64,000 bases of DNA from assembly GCF_963678635.1 (NCBI RefSeq), contig NC_087071.1, positions 5,533,624 to 5,597,623 on the forward strand, given 5' to 3'. Shown here one piece after another: positions 31,770 through 44,630 of this stretch. Both the position numbers and the translations under genes were made by a program. The stretch's first letter is position 1; each line of letters opens with the position of its first letter. The notes under the pieces were generated by a model. It was given only the letters and a program-made list of their open reading frames with translations. It was not told the DNA's origin and did not search any database. The stretch is from Symsagittifera roscoffensis (lineage: Eukaryota > Xenacoelomorpha > Acoela > Convolutidae).

Positions 31770-33426
31770 TGAGTGAGCCACCCCGGACTTAAAAACTAAA
31801 ATACCTATATGATAATTTTAATGGATTTACTACTCCACCTGGACTGATTAATTGTAAGTTTAAGTTTTCGAATAAGCAAATTCCAATGAATGACTCAATT
31901 GGCAAACTCTAATCTAAATTAATTAGTAAACTTTGAGCTTATTTTCGTGTTAAAGAAATTTAAAAATCATATTGATGTCAAACTGTGCATTTTGTGAGTC
32001 TTAAGCAGTATCACCAACGGGCCAAATCAGATTTGTCACGGAATTCGCAACATTGCTAAATTTTTGGTCTTCTTTGCTGTTTTGGGTTCCACAAACAAAT
32101 TTCTAAACCACTGTTGCTCAAAGTCGCTCCGGGAATCCGACAAAATTTACGTTACAGTGCAGAATTTTTTTGGTTGCATTTCGGACACAATCTAAATTTT
32201 TGCTAATAAACCTATGCTTGCTGTGTCTAGTTTTTCGGCGACGCCTGCAATGTTGTTTTTTTTTGCGGCGAGCCAAGTTCCCGTTGAGTCTGCCGTATAT
32301 TTTTGTTTCATTTTCGTTTGTACTGTCTTCATGTGGAGGGTTGTCGTGGTCTGCAATTTGAAAATGGTATCGCACTTTCATATCTGAAAATCGCTCTGGC
32401 GTTTTTGGTAGGTTCCATTTTTGGTAGATTCGTAGGCCAACTTGGCTTCTCTAAAAATTTTCCGGCATATCGCATAGTTGTTAGTTGTTACAAGGGGGTT
32501 TTAGGTGTTTCGTTCTAAAGTTTTATTGTTCTATCTTTTTTATTTCCTCTTTTCTCATTATTTTAGGTTTCTTTATCTTTCGCCTCATTCATCTCCGTTG
32601 TAATGTCAGCTAATCAACCTCAGTCATATCGAAAACTGCTTCCCTCTAAGGCTAAGACTAAGACTACTTATCCACGAAGAAAAGGACCAACATACAAGCT
32701 GTACCGCTCATCACGGCGAACCACTGTTGCGCCCCTGTTTAAGAACTACATGCATTTTTTTGGCGTTTTTCTGGGCTATATAAGGTTGCCTCACCCTCAA
32801 GCAACGAGCACGGATCATGGTGGGCCTCGGACACCCGATCTTTCGATTGCGAGGCGGAGACGTAAGCACTTCAGCGCCAATGCTTCCTTCAATCAGTCCC
32901 GACGGTCCAAGCGAGCGTTCCCTTTGTTTTGACGGTTTTCGATGAGGACTCTGCCTGTTTCAGCCCCGCAAAACCTGCTACTTTTGTCTGTTTTATAGGC
33001 CTTCCCCTCGACGGTTTGTTTCTTTTTTTTTCTTTTTTAGAATTTGAGCTTTGATTGGTTCTGATTTATTGCTTGTTCCCCACTTTTTCAGGCACTTTTT
33101 CGGCAGTGGTTCAGTTTTTTTTATCTTGTTCTAAGAAAACTTCCACTAAGATTTTTCTGGCACTTAAGTGGGTGTCGAGCAACCAGCTATTTTTTGGGTA
33201 CGAGTTTTTTTGGGTTTATTTTTCAATGCTGCTGTAGACTCGTGAACGCTTGACTTTTTCCCGAATTCTTACCACTCGTTTTTTTTTCGGTTCCAAATGC
33301 TTACCTTTGCCACTATCCACAATTCAAGCATTCTGATGTCGACGGCTCTTTGGTTCTAATTTCCTGTTTTTCTCTTTCCCGCCGCAGTTTTTCACCTTTT
33401 ATAGCTTCTCATTACATCTTTCATTG
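31770..33426. other. Stretch between two LTRs, one possible small basic-protein ORF
   Basis: Apart from the ORF at 32603-32932 nothing is recognised. The segment 32120-32950 is richer in G and C than its surroundings and open in several frames, including a basic minus-strand frame (32118-32381). Confidence 0.4.
32603..32932 (+). CDS. Possible small, very basic protein, unknown
   Basis: An ATG-initiated frame of 109 codons. It contains SYRKLLPSKAKTKTTYPRRK, YRSSRRTT and SIARRRRKHFSANAS, with about a quarter Arg and Lys. The GC content is higher than the flanks. No domain is recognised; nucleic-acid binding is suggested by composition only. A TATATAAGG string lies inside the frame. The competing minus-strand frame at 32118-32381 is also basic, so the real strand is uncertain. 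Confidence 0.3.
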   Translation: MSANQPQSYRKLLPSKAKTKTTYPRRKGPTYKLYRSSRRTTVAPLFKNYMHFFGVFLGYIRLPHPQATSTDHGGPRTPDLSIARRRRKHFSANASFNQSRRSKRAFPLF

Positions 33427-33810
33427 TGGAACCTGATCTAAACTACATTTTATGATTGGATAATTTAGATATTTTACCAATGTAAAGTATTTAATATTAA
33501 CCAATCATGATCCATCTAACTAACAACCCACTTATTTCAGCACCAGAGAGATTTGAATTTAACTTAGAAATTAGTTGTCTCTCCAAGAGAACTTCAGCAG
33601 CCGCAACAAACCAGTATACCCTAGATATATTGAGCCTAGCAGAGACTAGTTAAACAACCTGAGACTAGATAGTATAAGAGTAAGATTAGGATCGGTATTA
33701 GACTAAGAAGTTGCACGAATCTATCCGGCCGAAAATAAGTTAGCGTGACGAGCAGACGGTGTACCCTATCCGAAATTACTCTATGAGTTAACCACATAGG
33801 TCCTAACTCA
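33427..33810 (+). repeat. Solo LTR of the pol-less LTR family
   Basis: About 384 bp starting TGGAACCTGATC and ending AACTCA, closely similar to the LTR at 13817-14225 read in sense. No internal sequence adjoins it. Flanks ATTG and ATTT could be a 4-bp target duplication with one change. It probably arose by LTR-LTR recombination. Confidence 0.9.
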
Positions 33811-34130
33811 ATTTATATGTGCATTGTTTGAAAAAAAAATCATTTCTTTGGATACAGGTGGTATGCTTGCCTCCAAATGTGTCATCTTCAAAATTATACA
33901 TGTCTTGATCTGTGATAGCTTACCTCGAAGCCATTTGTGGCTTAATAGACAAAACTGAAAAGGAATAGACAAATTGCAGAAAAAAGGAAGTTAACACAAT
34001 CAATGCGTTCTCCGATTCAACCAAATTAGAGATTCAGTTAATAATATAAAAAAACCTAAAGTCTCAACAACAACAAATGACCAGTTCATTGACTTAAATG
34101 AATAAAATAAAATGATGTTGATGCTGACTT

Positions 34131-35355
34131 GGGGGGGGGGGGGGGTTAATGGGACTCACATGTTTAAAGATTCTATATAGAACGTACGGTCTATCACCAG
34201 CTTATTAAGATAGGGAGTAGGATTTTCAATGTATTGAGATAATGAATATATTTCCCATTTTATTAAGATAGGATGAAGTATTCAGAGTTTCAGATGGTGA
34301 AATGGTAAATTTCAAAAAACTTTGGCGCCTGAATTCGCCATGTACTAAGATAGGGTATAGATTTCTCTAGAATAGTTAAGGGAATTTCCATATACTAAGA
34401 TAGGGTATGGTAAAAAAATCAAACTTTTTGTAGAACGCTCAGGTTTTTCTTGGAAGAAAATGTAAACATTTCAATTTTTTGAAAAAAATAGTTGCGCGTT
34501 ATCTAATTGGGGAAAACTATTGCTTTATTACTTGAAGACTGTAGATTAAAGGTGTTTTAGTCTGTTTTTTGATCCATGGTAAGCCAAGGGTAAGTTTTTT
34601 TTCAAGAATTTCAAAACCCAAAAAGAATTGTTCTAAATTGAGATCTAGCTCGTTTTATTTGTTGCTCAAAATACATAACACAATGCTCTACCTATCTGAA
34701 ACTAAGCTGAAACCTACTGAACTTTCGAGAAAAAAATCAAAGCGATTGAAAAAGCAAACTCAATTACATGAAAGTTTAGAATCACTATAGAATCACTTTT
34801 AAAAAATTAAGTATTTTTTTTGTTTGAATGTGCTTCTTTTTGACTTTTAAAAATAAAATTATTGCAAAAAAATTATTGAAAATTATTGTGTTCTAAAATT
34901 TTAGAAGAAAACTAAATTTTCACGCAAAAACTCCTACCATTGGTTATCATGAATCAAAAGACATATTACTAGTCCTTCATTTTACATAGTAATAAAAAAA
35001 CACCCAAGATTTTTTACGAATTAGATACCGTGCGCCAATTTTTTTTTCCAAAACCATAGAATTTAACACAAACGTTTGATTTTTTCTACCATTCTCTTAA
35101 CAAGATACTAGAAAAATGTATCTTATAACATTTCATAATCTATATGGTATCTTATTCAAGGAAAGTCTCTTAAATGTCTTAATACTTAGACTACTCGATA
35201 CCCTAACTCAATACATGGCAAGTTCGAGCGCAAAATTTTCTTTGAAACATAGCATCTTACCTTCCTAAACTTTTGGAACATATACACTATCTTAATGCAT
35301 TGCGAATTCTATTCCCATCCTAATATATTTGGTTCTCCTGGGTGTCCCGTCAACC
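34131..35355. mobile_element. Putative 1.2-kb inverted-repeat element within the block
   Basis: The left end G-run/TTAATGGGACTCACATG and the first right-type end (GGTTCTCCTGGGTGTCCC at about 35330-35348) would define one non-autonomous element. The subterminal word ACTAAGATAGGGTATAGA is repeated on the left and inverted on the right (ACACTATCTTAATGCAT). Confidence 0.4.
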
Positions 35356-36809
35356 GGTTCAAAAATTACAGATTTCGACACAAATTTCGTTTTGTGTACA
35401 ATTTCATTCAAAACCGATTCAATTAGAAATTGAAAGGTGAGTAGAAACCAAGATAGACCTAACTTGAAGTGTATCGGAAAAAATAGTTTCAAGTTGAACC
35501 ATCAAAATTTAGCTTGAATTTTGGTTAGAAACTCTTGATTATTATAAAATCAAACCTGGAAGCTCTTGATTTTTGGCAAACATATGGATTTGATGGGAAT
35601 TTTTTTTTTCAAATTTTAAAAAATTATCTGAAAATATAGAGAATTTAACAAAAATAAATCTGTCTTAGATTTAAAAGCAATCGGTGAATTGATACAGATT
35701 TTTCACCAAATTATGTTTTAAGAGTTAATTTTTATTCAAAACGGATTAGTTTGAACGATAGTAGCTAAAAAGAAGTCAAAAAACTATGTTGACAACATAA
35801 AGTTCGATTCTACAAAAGTCGTTACAGAAAATCATGAGAATTTGCTGGTTTTTTTTTTTCCAAAAAACTGATAAATTAAGCAGAACAAGATGTCAGAAGT
35901 TCTAATTGAAATGATATTTGGCTTGAAAGGAATTTAGAAAAGACAATGTAAGTTTCGTATTATGCTTGAGTGAGCCTCAATGTCGATTCTTTTTGAGTTG
36001 AATTAGAAAGTTTTCAGCCTACCTAAGGTTGTCTAAGATTTATAAAACCTCCAATTGAATAGTTTATTCCCGCTTTTTTAAGATAAATTTTGAGAAAAAG
36101 TTTTCTTTTGTAATCATTTACATGAAAAAAAGTTGGGTTCAATTGCGTACTTCTACGTGTATTTCACTGGAGAAACTCCTACGGTCTCCTATCGAAAACA
36201 TTTGTTTTGTTCACAAAATTTACTTAAAACCCCTTTTTCAATGTGTTCAACAGTGAAATGAGCTTTTTTTATTCTACTTTGAAATATTGTCATGGCTCCA
36301 TTTTGGGCTTGAACTTTTTTGAGAAACTTCAGATGGAAATCAAGTTTAGAAATTTACTTTAGAAAAAATTTGCTAGTAAAGTGATATCTAATGGTCACAA
36401 AACTTGTCTTTTTGCTGAAAAAAATTTCAGCGACTAGCAAATTAGAAGATTTTTTATCTTCTAAAAGTAAATTTGCCGAAATTACACTATAATTTTGAGA
36501 CTTTTGCAGTACTAGTTTTTACTTATACCTGCAAATTGTTCGTTCAATTGATACAGTTTTTTTCATGATTTCCATATTTCTGGCTAATTTTTTAAGCAAG
36601 GTGGTTTCAGGGTTCGATTGCAAGATGTCATGCATAGAAGAAAGCAAATTAAAATGAAACATAATTTCGAAAAAAAAATCATGATAAATTATGTTCTAGA
36701 AGCAAACAAAGATTATGAAATAGAGATGTTTTATTTGACAGAAAAACATCTTCTAAAATGCTTAAAATTACCTTTTAACAGAATCATTTCATTACTAGAT
36801 TAGATGTTT

Positions 36810-38690
36810 ATGCAGAAAATCTGTGGAATTTGAAAAAGTGTGCACTTCATCAATTTTAAATGAAATTTGTCAAATATTGGGTGTAGTTTTCTAAAATTGT
36901 CTATGAAATGTTCTACAAAACTTCTTCTCTTTAAATTAGATGTACTTGTATAATTTCCCCAAAATAGTCTCAATTATTTCCCCTTTTAAACTACTAGGAT
37001 GATGATGGTGATGTAATTTGGGACAAAATGAGAGTTTAGTTCAGTTTAGCCCGTAGAATTGTTGTTTTTTACTGAAGTAGAATTAAATAGAATGCCTTAG
37101 TTTTCTCCTTTTTGTATCAATTTGGGTTAATCATTGACTAGAATTAAGAATATTTCGAATCATGAGTTTTGCTCAAAAAATTAGCATACCTTTAGCTGAA
37201 CATAAAAAACCAGTTTTGGATATCTATAGTGTGTAAAATCAATATTTTTTACTTCACTTTCGCAGAAAATGTATAAGCAGAAACTCTGTGGACTTTGAGA
37301 AAAAGTGTTTACTCCATCAATTTTAATTGATTTTTGTCAAGTATTAGATGTATTTTCTAAAATTGTCTCGGAAATTTTCTCAAACATACCAGGATGATAA
37401 TGGTGATAAAAACTCGGACAAAATGTTAGTTTGTGTCAGTTTAGCAGAAATTTTGAAATAAGCAGAAACGCAGATTTGTTTGATTTGATTGAGGCATAAT
37501 TAGACTCAATGCTTTAGTTTTTTTTTGCATCAATTTGGGTTAATCCTTGACAGAGAAACAAGGAAAAAGCGAAAGATAAGTTTTTTTTAAAATTTCAATT
37601 AACTTTGATACTATTGATCATTCGAACGGAATTTTCTTCTATCATTACCTTTAGCTGGTTTGAGAAACCAGTTGTGGACAACTATAGTGTCGTAAAATGA
37701 ATATGTATAATTTCACTTTCGCAGAAAACTTTGATATTATACAAATCTTCCAAGTTTTCGGTTGTTTCAGCAAGGTTTCAGATAGTCTGACCCTTGCTGT
37801 TGGCTTTCAAAACACCATAAAATACGCGCTCTATCTCAATTTAGACTAATTTCTATGTTTTTTCAATTATTTGATGGATAACGAAGAATCATTCATTACT
37901 AAATTAGATGTAAAAGCAGAAAATCCGTGGGGTTTGAGAAAGGTGTGTACTTTGTCAATTTTAATTGAATTTTGTCAAATATTAGAAGTAGTTTTCTATA
38001 AAGTCCCTATTGATTTCTCAGAAACTTCCCCTTTTCAAATACTAGGATGATAATGGTGGTATAATTTCGGACAAAATGAGAGTTTATTTCAGTTTATCCG
38101 AAAATTTGAAATCAGCAACACGTAGAATTTTTTTTTTTACTGAAGTAGAATTAAATAGAATGCCTTAGTTTTCTCCTTTTTGTATTAATTTGGATTAATC
38201 ATTGACTAGAATTAAGAATATTTCGAATCAAGAGTTTTGCTGGAAAAATAAGCATACCTTTAGCTGAACAGAAAACCAGTTGTGGATATCTATAGTGAAT
38301 AAAATCGACTTTTATTACTTCACTTACGCAGAAAAATGTATTAGCAGAAAATCTGTGGACTTTGAGCAAAATGTGTACTCCATCAACTTTAATTGATTTT
38401 GGTCAAATATTAGATGTAGTTTCTAAAAATGTTTCTGAAATTTTCTCAAACATACCAGGATGATAATGTTGATAAAAACTCGGACAAAATGTTATTTTGT
38501 GTCAGTTTACCAGAAGTTTTGAAATAAGCAGAAACGCAGATTTGTTTTATTTGATTGAGGTATAATCTGACCCTTGCTGTTGACTTTCAAAACAACAGAA
38601 AATACGCGCTCAATCTCAATTTAGATAAACCTCTTTGTTTTTTTAAATATTTGATGGACAACGAAGAAAAAAAACAATTGTTGAACAATT
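36810..38690. repeat. Large tandem repeat, about 1.07-kb units with internal subrepeats
   Basis: The marker GCAGAAAATCTGTGG (with variants) occurs at about 36817, 37277, 37916 and 38344. The marker ACTGAAGTAGAATTAAATAG occurs at about 37069 and 38141, giving a period near 1.07 kb. Within each unit a 430-460-bp half-repeat is visible. Noncoding. Confidence 0.75.
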
Positions 38691-40680
38691 ACCACAAAAA
38701 ATAAACAATTGTTTTCAAATGAGACCAATCATTATACATTTTGAGGTTTCATTTTACCCTCAATGTTTAATATAACAATGATATTTTTCTATTATGTGAG
38801 AAGAGGTAGGAAACAATGCCAAAACTTTGAAATATTCGAAAATTTTCCCAAAAGTTTCGGAATTCTGCAAAAAAAATAAACTTTTTACCATTCTTTATCA
38901 TGATAATGAAGCCATATCTTTAACTAATACATATGATATACCCTACCATATTGCTCGGAAACTATATTACCTATCTTAACACATCGAGAAATCTATTCCC
39001 TATCTTAGAACATGGTAAACTCGAGCGACGAAAAAACTCACCATATAAAACCCACGTCTTTTCATCTCAAAACTTATATCATAATACTTGGCAAAACGAG
39101 TCACCCACCATATTACTTTAAAAAACTTTTCCCCATATTAAAACAGAGTTGGGAGTCCGATTGTTCTATTCCCAATCGTAATTTGTGTGGGTCTCCTGGA
39201 ACCCCCTCAGCTCTCCTCACTAAAATACTTGTTGGAACTGATGGGAAATTTTAGTATCTATTTTTGTTGATTTGCTGAAAATCATAAAAAATTTATCTGA
39301 GATTAATCAGTCTTGGAATGAAAGTAGTCGGCTAATTGATACAGATTATTAGCAGCCTGTAAATGGTCAAAAAGTTTTAAAATTCTAATATGATTATAAT
39401 TAGTTTTTACCAGAATCAACTCATTTATACTACAATTCCTTCATTCTGCAATCTACACGTGATACTTCAATGATATTTACCATTTAGATGTGCTCAATTT
39501 TTTTTTCCAAAATTCAAAAACCTGCAGTTGTTTCCATAAAATGAAACATTTACACAAAAACTCAACTTTCCTACCATTCTCTTGCCATGAAACTAAAAAA
39601 ATTGCATCTTAAAACTCCACAGAAACGTTAACCTAATTTAATACATTGAAAAACCATTCCCTATCTTGATACTTTTCTGAGGCAACGGATGTTCTATTAC
39701 CTTTATTAAATCACGTGAGTCTTCCGGTAACCCCCCCTTCTGATGAGCTCCAACAAACTTTACTCATTTCGGTCAAATGGCTGGTCGGTTGTTGCTGTGA
39801 TATTTGGATCTAATTTAAATTTATGAACTGAATCTCTTATTTGGTTGAATCGGAGAATGAATTGATTTGTTCACTTCCTTATTTTCTGCCATTCTGCGGT
39901 TGTTCTCGCCATCACTTCTAGTGTTTTTCTCAAGACCGAAATGTTACAGACAACCCTAGACTTTTCAAACAGTCCTCACTCCTCTATACTACTGAAAAAC
40001 TACTGAAACGAGAAATTTTGTAAGCGATTACAAGAAAGGTTAAAAGTAATTTTAGAAAAGGAAACAAGAATCCAAGAATCAGAAACATCAAACTTAACTA
40101 ACAATCGAACTATACCAGGTTGAAATTTGTCTTCAACCAAGTCAAGTTCAAAAGTCAAAAAGGATAAAAAAGATTTTGAGTAACGCGAAGGAAAATCAAA
40201 GGTGGCTTTTTTTTGTGTTTGTGAAAACCTCTCAAAGTTTTTTGAACACTTAAGCAAGAATCTAACGTGATTAGGAATGTAATATCAGACGCAGAGCTGA
40301 TTTAAATAGAAAAGAAACGGGAGGAAGCTTTTAGACAAAAAGCATACATTGCTAAAGTGTTATCATCTGAGTGCGGATGAGAAATATGTGGACAGTTACA
40401 AAAAATTGAGTGTTTATTTGGGTTTCTTCAGAAACTTACGCGCACTGACAACATGTTTAAAAATCAACTGTCCATAAAAAGCTTTCACATATTTTTTGGA
40501 AGTTTTTTATGCGCAAATCATCAATTGTACAAATTTTAAAAAATATACGAAATACAGTTTGTTGTGCAAGGTTTTGTCTTTTTCAACTATTTTCACCCGT
40601 TCAAAAGAATGCCTTTTTTATTTGAATCAGATTTCAATTGAACGAATAAACTCATAGAATAAACTTTAGAGTCAAATCTA

Positions 40681-40800
40681 CATTACGAGGCCAAACTGTG
40701 CACTGGATAGGCGCACAATTTTGTGTCTGTATGTTCCTGGATTCCATAGACAAGTCTCTAAACATGTTAACATTTTGTCGGAACGATCAAAGAGAAAGAA
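40681..40800 (+). mobile_element. Partial MITE, CATTACGAGGCC family
   Basis: Left terminus CATTACGAGGCCAAACTGTG followed by GGCGCACAATTTTGTGTC and TATGTTCCTGGATTCC, as in the full copy at 40982. It ends near GGAACGATCAAAGAGAAAG and has no right terminus. Confidence 0.7.
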
Positions 40801-40981
40801 AGAGTGTTAATCATTTTTAACCAATGAGGTTGAGGTGCTCTTAGCAGTCAAAATATGACAACTGCATCGTGTACAAATTTTCAAAAAATGATTTAAAAAT
40901 GTTTTCAATTGAGTTTCCTCAGAAAGTTTCTGTTACTTGGTTTATGATGGTTACAGATACTATATTTTTGTTCATTCTCGT

Positions 40982-41182
40982 CATTGCGAGGCCAAAAAAT
41001 GCACTGCATAGGCGCACAAATTTGTGTCGGTATGTTCCTGGATTTCAGAGACAAGTCTCTAACAATGTTAAGTTTTTGTCGTAAGGATCAAAGAAAGTTA
41101 AAGGGCAAAAGAAGAACAAAGGGAGCGTCCTTGTTGCGGAATCCACTTACAATGCACAAATCTCACAGCTGGCCTCGTAATG
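40982..41182 (+). mobile_element. MITE, CATTACGAGGCC family (full copy)
   Basis: A 201-bp element from CATTGCGAGGCC to GGCCTCGTAATG, opposite in orientation to the copy at 1772-1973. The inner text GTCCTTGTTGCGGAATC is shared with 15430-15579. Confidence 0.8.
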
Positions 41183-43828
41183 TAGTTTTTTTAAACTTCG
41201 AACTCAGTATCCTTGTTTTTTTTTTTCAATTTTAATCAACAATTGGAGAAGAAAATATTTTTATTAGGCTTAACGGATGGTCTTGGTAACTTAATTTTCA
41301 CGCTTGACGCCACAGATGGAGTGTGCCTGTTGTTATGGGAACGAATCCCTTATTGTTCTCAATAGTTAAGTAGCTGAGTCAGATAAAATTATTATTAATT
41401 CATCAAAAATAAAAAAAGTCAAATGTATGTCTCCTGGAGTTAGGAGCATATGATACTAAAAAATAATTGAAAAATAATTTTTTTCTTGACCAGACGGTTG
41501 AGAATTTTTTCTCTAATCTTAGAATTACTTTTCAATTAGATTGAATTTTTTTTCTTGATTTCTGATAGTTTTACAGTCAGAATCACTCTATGTTAAAAGT
41601 TTCAAAAGGTCTTTAGGACTTTTTTTCTGAAAAACGACTAAAACCACGGGTTGACAAAAAATGCTTATCATACAATTTTCATATATGAAAAAAATGCTTA
41701 TTAGTCTCTTTGATACAATTTCCTGGAGTAAAATTTTCTGTATGAAAATAGCAAAATAACCTTTTTTTTTAATATGAAATATTATGAAAAGCGTTTTTTC
41801 CATACTATGAAATTGTATGACAAGCATTTTTTCCATAAATGAAAATTCAAAAAATATTTGACTTTAAAATTTCGTGTTTCAACGGAAAAACTAACCAGGG
41901 ATTTTTTGTCATTAGAAAACCCAGAGTGTTTCTGGAAGTTACCACGCAGATAAACAGCATTTGGTGGTTTTAGCCATAAAAGTTAATTTTAACATTTTCA
42001 CATGGAAACATATACCAATAAAGTAACTTTTTGAATATGGCTAGATAATTTTTAGCTTGGAAATTATAATGGTTGAGAAAAAAGGTCTGTTTTTTTACCA
42101 ATTTAATTTTATCTTAGCAACTGAAACAGAAGCTAATAATCGTGTTTTCAAAAAAAAAACATTTTCATGTACTTTTTGGTTTTTTTGGGTGAGAAACTCA
42201 TCTTGGAGTACGTTAAAAACACAAAAATGTCATTTGGCAATTCAAAAGTAAAAATCTTTCTCTTTTCCAGATCGGATCAAGACTTACACTTTTCCCGCAA
42301 TTGTAGTAAGAGTAAAGCGGTAAAAGGTTATCTAAAGATCCCCCATCCACTTTGTTTTAGGTTATGGATAAACACACAGTGGTTTTCAAGCTGTAAATTT
42401 TGGCATTACTCAACAGTTTTCATTTCATGAGATTATGTACATTAGTTTTTAACTCTAACCGAAACAAAAAGTTATATCAACGAGAATGACGACTTTTATC
42501 GAAATGGCTCACTGAAATCAAAAATAAAAGTGCAGTGTATAACTTGGCTCCAACTAATTGGCACATCTTCGGTAGCAAACCTATAAAAATTTTCACAAAA
42601 GGCGGGATATTACAAAACTTTAAGAGCACCGGCAGTGGCAAGATGAAATTATATTGGTTATCCATCCAAAACTATGCAGATTTCCAATCTATTTTTTTCA
42701 TAAATAAAACTTGATTATGTAGTTTTAGTAATTGATTATAAGGCTTTTGTTTGGCAAAAACATTTTGCGCATCTTCGTTGTATAAACATTACCAATTTTA
42801 TTATGGATTGTTTTTTTTTCGGTATCGAATTTCATGCATACTGAATAAAATCTTTTTACAGATTAAAAGGAGATTATCTAAATTTTACATACAAATTATC
42901 TGCATTTAAAAAAAAAAAGGTTATATACCGATTATATGCAGATGATATAGATCTTTTATACAGACTAAATAAATTTGTCTACTGTTACAAACTAGGCTTT
43001 CAGTTAGAATTGTGAGCTGATGTTTGATCTGCAAAAAATCATATCATAAAATCAGTAACTATCAGTAAAATTACTTGCAGCAAAAATTATTATTCTGACC
43101 ATTCTTTGTAATTTAATTAAAATAGTTTTTTAAAATCGCCATTAAAAATGTCTTTTTTTCTACAGAAGAGGATGAAAAGATCAAAAAAAAATGAATTTCT
43201 TACGAAGGAAATCCGCAGGTGACAAACTTTAGAGGGGTTTCTTGAGGCTAGTAGTTTGCTGTAAACAAATCACCTCGAGTGCGTTCAGCTGAATAACAGT
43301 GGTAAGAAAAGCACTCAATCATTTTAATTTCTGGGAAGTTAATATTGAAAATGTTGCCACAGCCATCGTTTCTAGACAAAGTAATGAAAATTGTGCGGAT
43401 TGCATACAAATTATAAACAATTAATCTTAAATACCGAGAAACTAAAGGTTATTTACAGGTTTGAATTTAAAACGCTATACTTGGATTAAATACAATTTCA
43501 ATACACACATTTTTAAATATCAATTTTTTTTTGAGAAAATTGCATTCAATACTGATCAACTAATTGGTTTCAGAAAAATCGAATGTTTATTAAGGTTAAT
43601 CTCCAAAAGTTCGATTTTTTCTCAATTTTGTCACTGCGAGTAGGAGCCGTTGATTCAATTACCATAGGAATCAGTACGGAACAAAAATAGCAGAAATGAG
43701 AACAGTGGTTTGACAGCTTGGAAAATGAATGATTAGACTGAAGAAGGATAAAAGTGTCATACTTGGAGAAACAGTTGTAGTCAAACAAAATTTTTTTGAA
43801 TAAATGACAAATCAAACTGTTACAAACA

Positions 43829-44461
43829 GCACTCAGTAAAAAGACAAAATAATATATCATAACGGACTTTATTGACAGTCTTTTTAAATTTCAAAAAAAT
43901 GATTATAATCGAATAAAAGTGGATTATAGTATTACTATTTTTTAAATGAATTTTTTGAAATAATTTTTATTTTTTGATTGTTTTTTTTTTCAAACTAGTT
44001 CGAAATATTTTTCATTATAGTGGATTATAGTCCATTATTATGATTATTATTCAACAAAAGGCATCGCTTCATTTTATTTTCTTTTTGTTTTGTTTGTGTG
44101 CTTTTCAGTTGGTTACTGAACTAAGATGTACTGTAAGTTTGTTTATGTAGCTTAAACTTAAACGAAATTTGGTTTTTACTGTGTTTTCAAGCAGATTAGC
44201 TATTTTTTTCCATAAGACTTGATTTTTTTGTGAGATAAAATTTTAATAGAAAAAAGGATTATAATCTGTTATAGAGATTGGAAAAACTATAATCAATTAA
44301 AAACGATGACAATTTATCAAAAAATCACCAGAATGTTATTCCTATAGTGGATTATAATTCGTTTAAACATCTGCTATTGGCGCTCATAGTTAATTATAAT
44401 TTTTCTCAAAGTACTATTAAATTTATAAAATAATCAATTATTTTCTCTTTTCACTGAGTGC
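43829..44461. mobile_element. MITE with GCACTCAGT termini, rich in TATAATC
   Basis: About 633 bp. The left end GCACTCAGTAAAAAGACAAA and the reverse complement of the right end, GCACTCAGTGAAAAGAGAAA, form inverted repeats (about 23 of 25 matching). The interior holds many GATTATAATC-like words. A related left end occurs at 51410. The right inverted repeat overlaps the end of the GPCR coding sequence. Confidence 0.7.
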
Positions 44462-44630
44462 GGAAATATACGTGACAACAAATTTTCCCGTGACGAAGAT
44501 GAAATTCCGATGTTGTGAAGAAGTACAGCAAAAAACTAACTCCAGAATACGACATATGACTAATTGAATTCACGAAGAAATAATACGCGTTTGCATGTTT
44601 AAGATGAGACCCGTATCTACAGTGTAAATT
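44451..44630 (-). CDS. GPCR exon: TM7 and C-terminal tail
   Basis: Acceptor CAGTTTTAAG, then 59 codons and TGA at 44451-44453. TM7 is the stretch ANAYYFFVNSISHMSYSGVS followed by FLLYFFTTSEFHLRHGK. The last codons and the stop fall inside the MITE terminal repeat (43829-44461). An alternative acceptor (ATAACAG, phase 2) lies a few bases upstream. Confidence 0.75.
   Translation of the reverse strand, partial: NLHCRYGSHLKHANAYYFFVNSISHMSYSGVSFLLYFFTTSEFHLRHGKICCHVYFRTQ

Larger units (their letters stand above)
34131..39737. mobile_element. Composite inverted-repeat block with G-run/C-run termini
   Basis: The left end is G15 (34131-34145) then TTAATGGGACTCACATG. The right end, reverse-complemented, is G7 then TTACCGGAAGACTCACGTG. 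Further in, both sides carry the repeated word ACTAAGATAGGGTATGG (left) or its complement (right). Right-type ends occur three times, at about 35355, 39205 and 39737, so several related elements are nested or end-to-end. I see no transposase. Open frames are short. Confidence 0.6.
39738..43828. other. Stretch without a recognised gene, with two MITE copies
   Basis: It contains a partial MITE (40681-40800), a full MITE (40982-41182) and dispersed CATACAATTTTCAT motifs (41650-41840). A plus-strand open stretch around 42440-42590 reads as plausible protein but is short. Confidence 0.5.
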
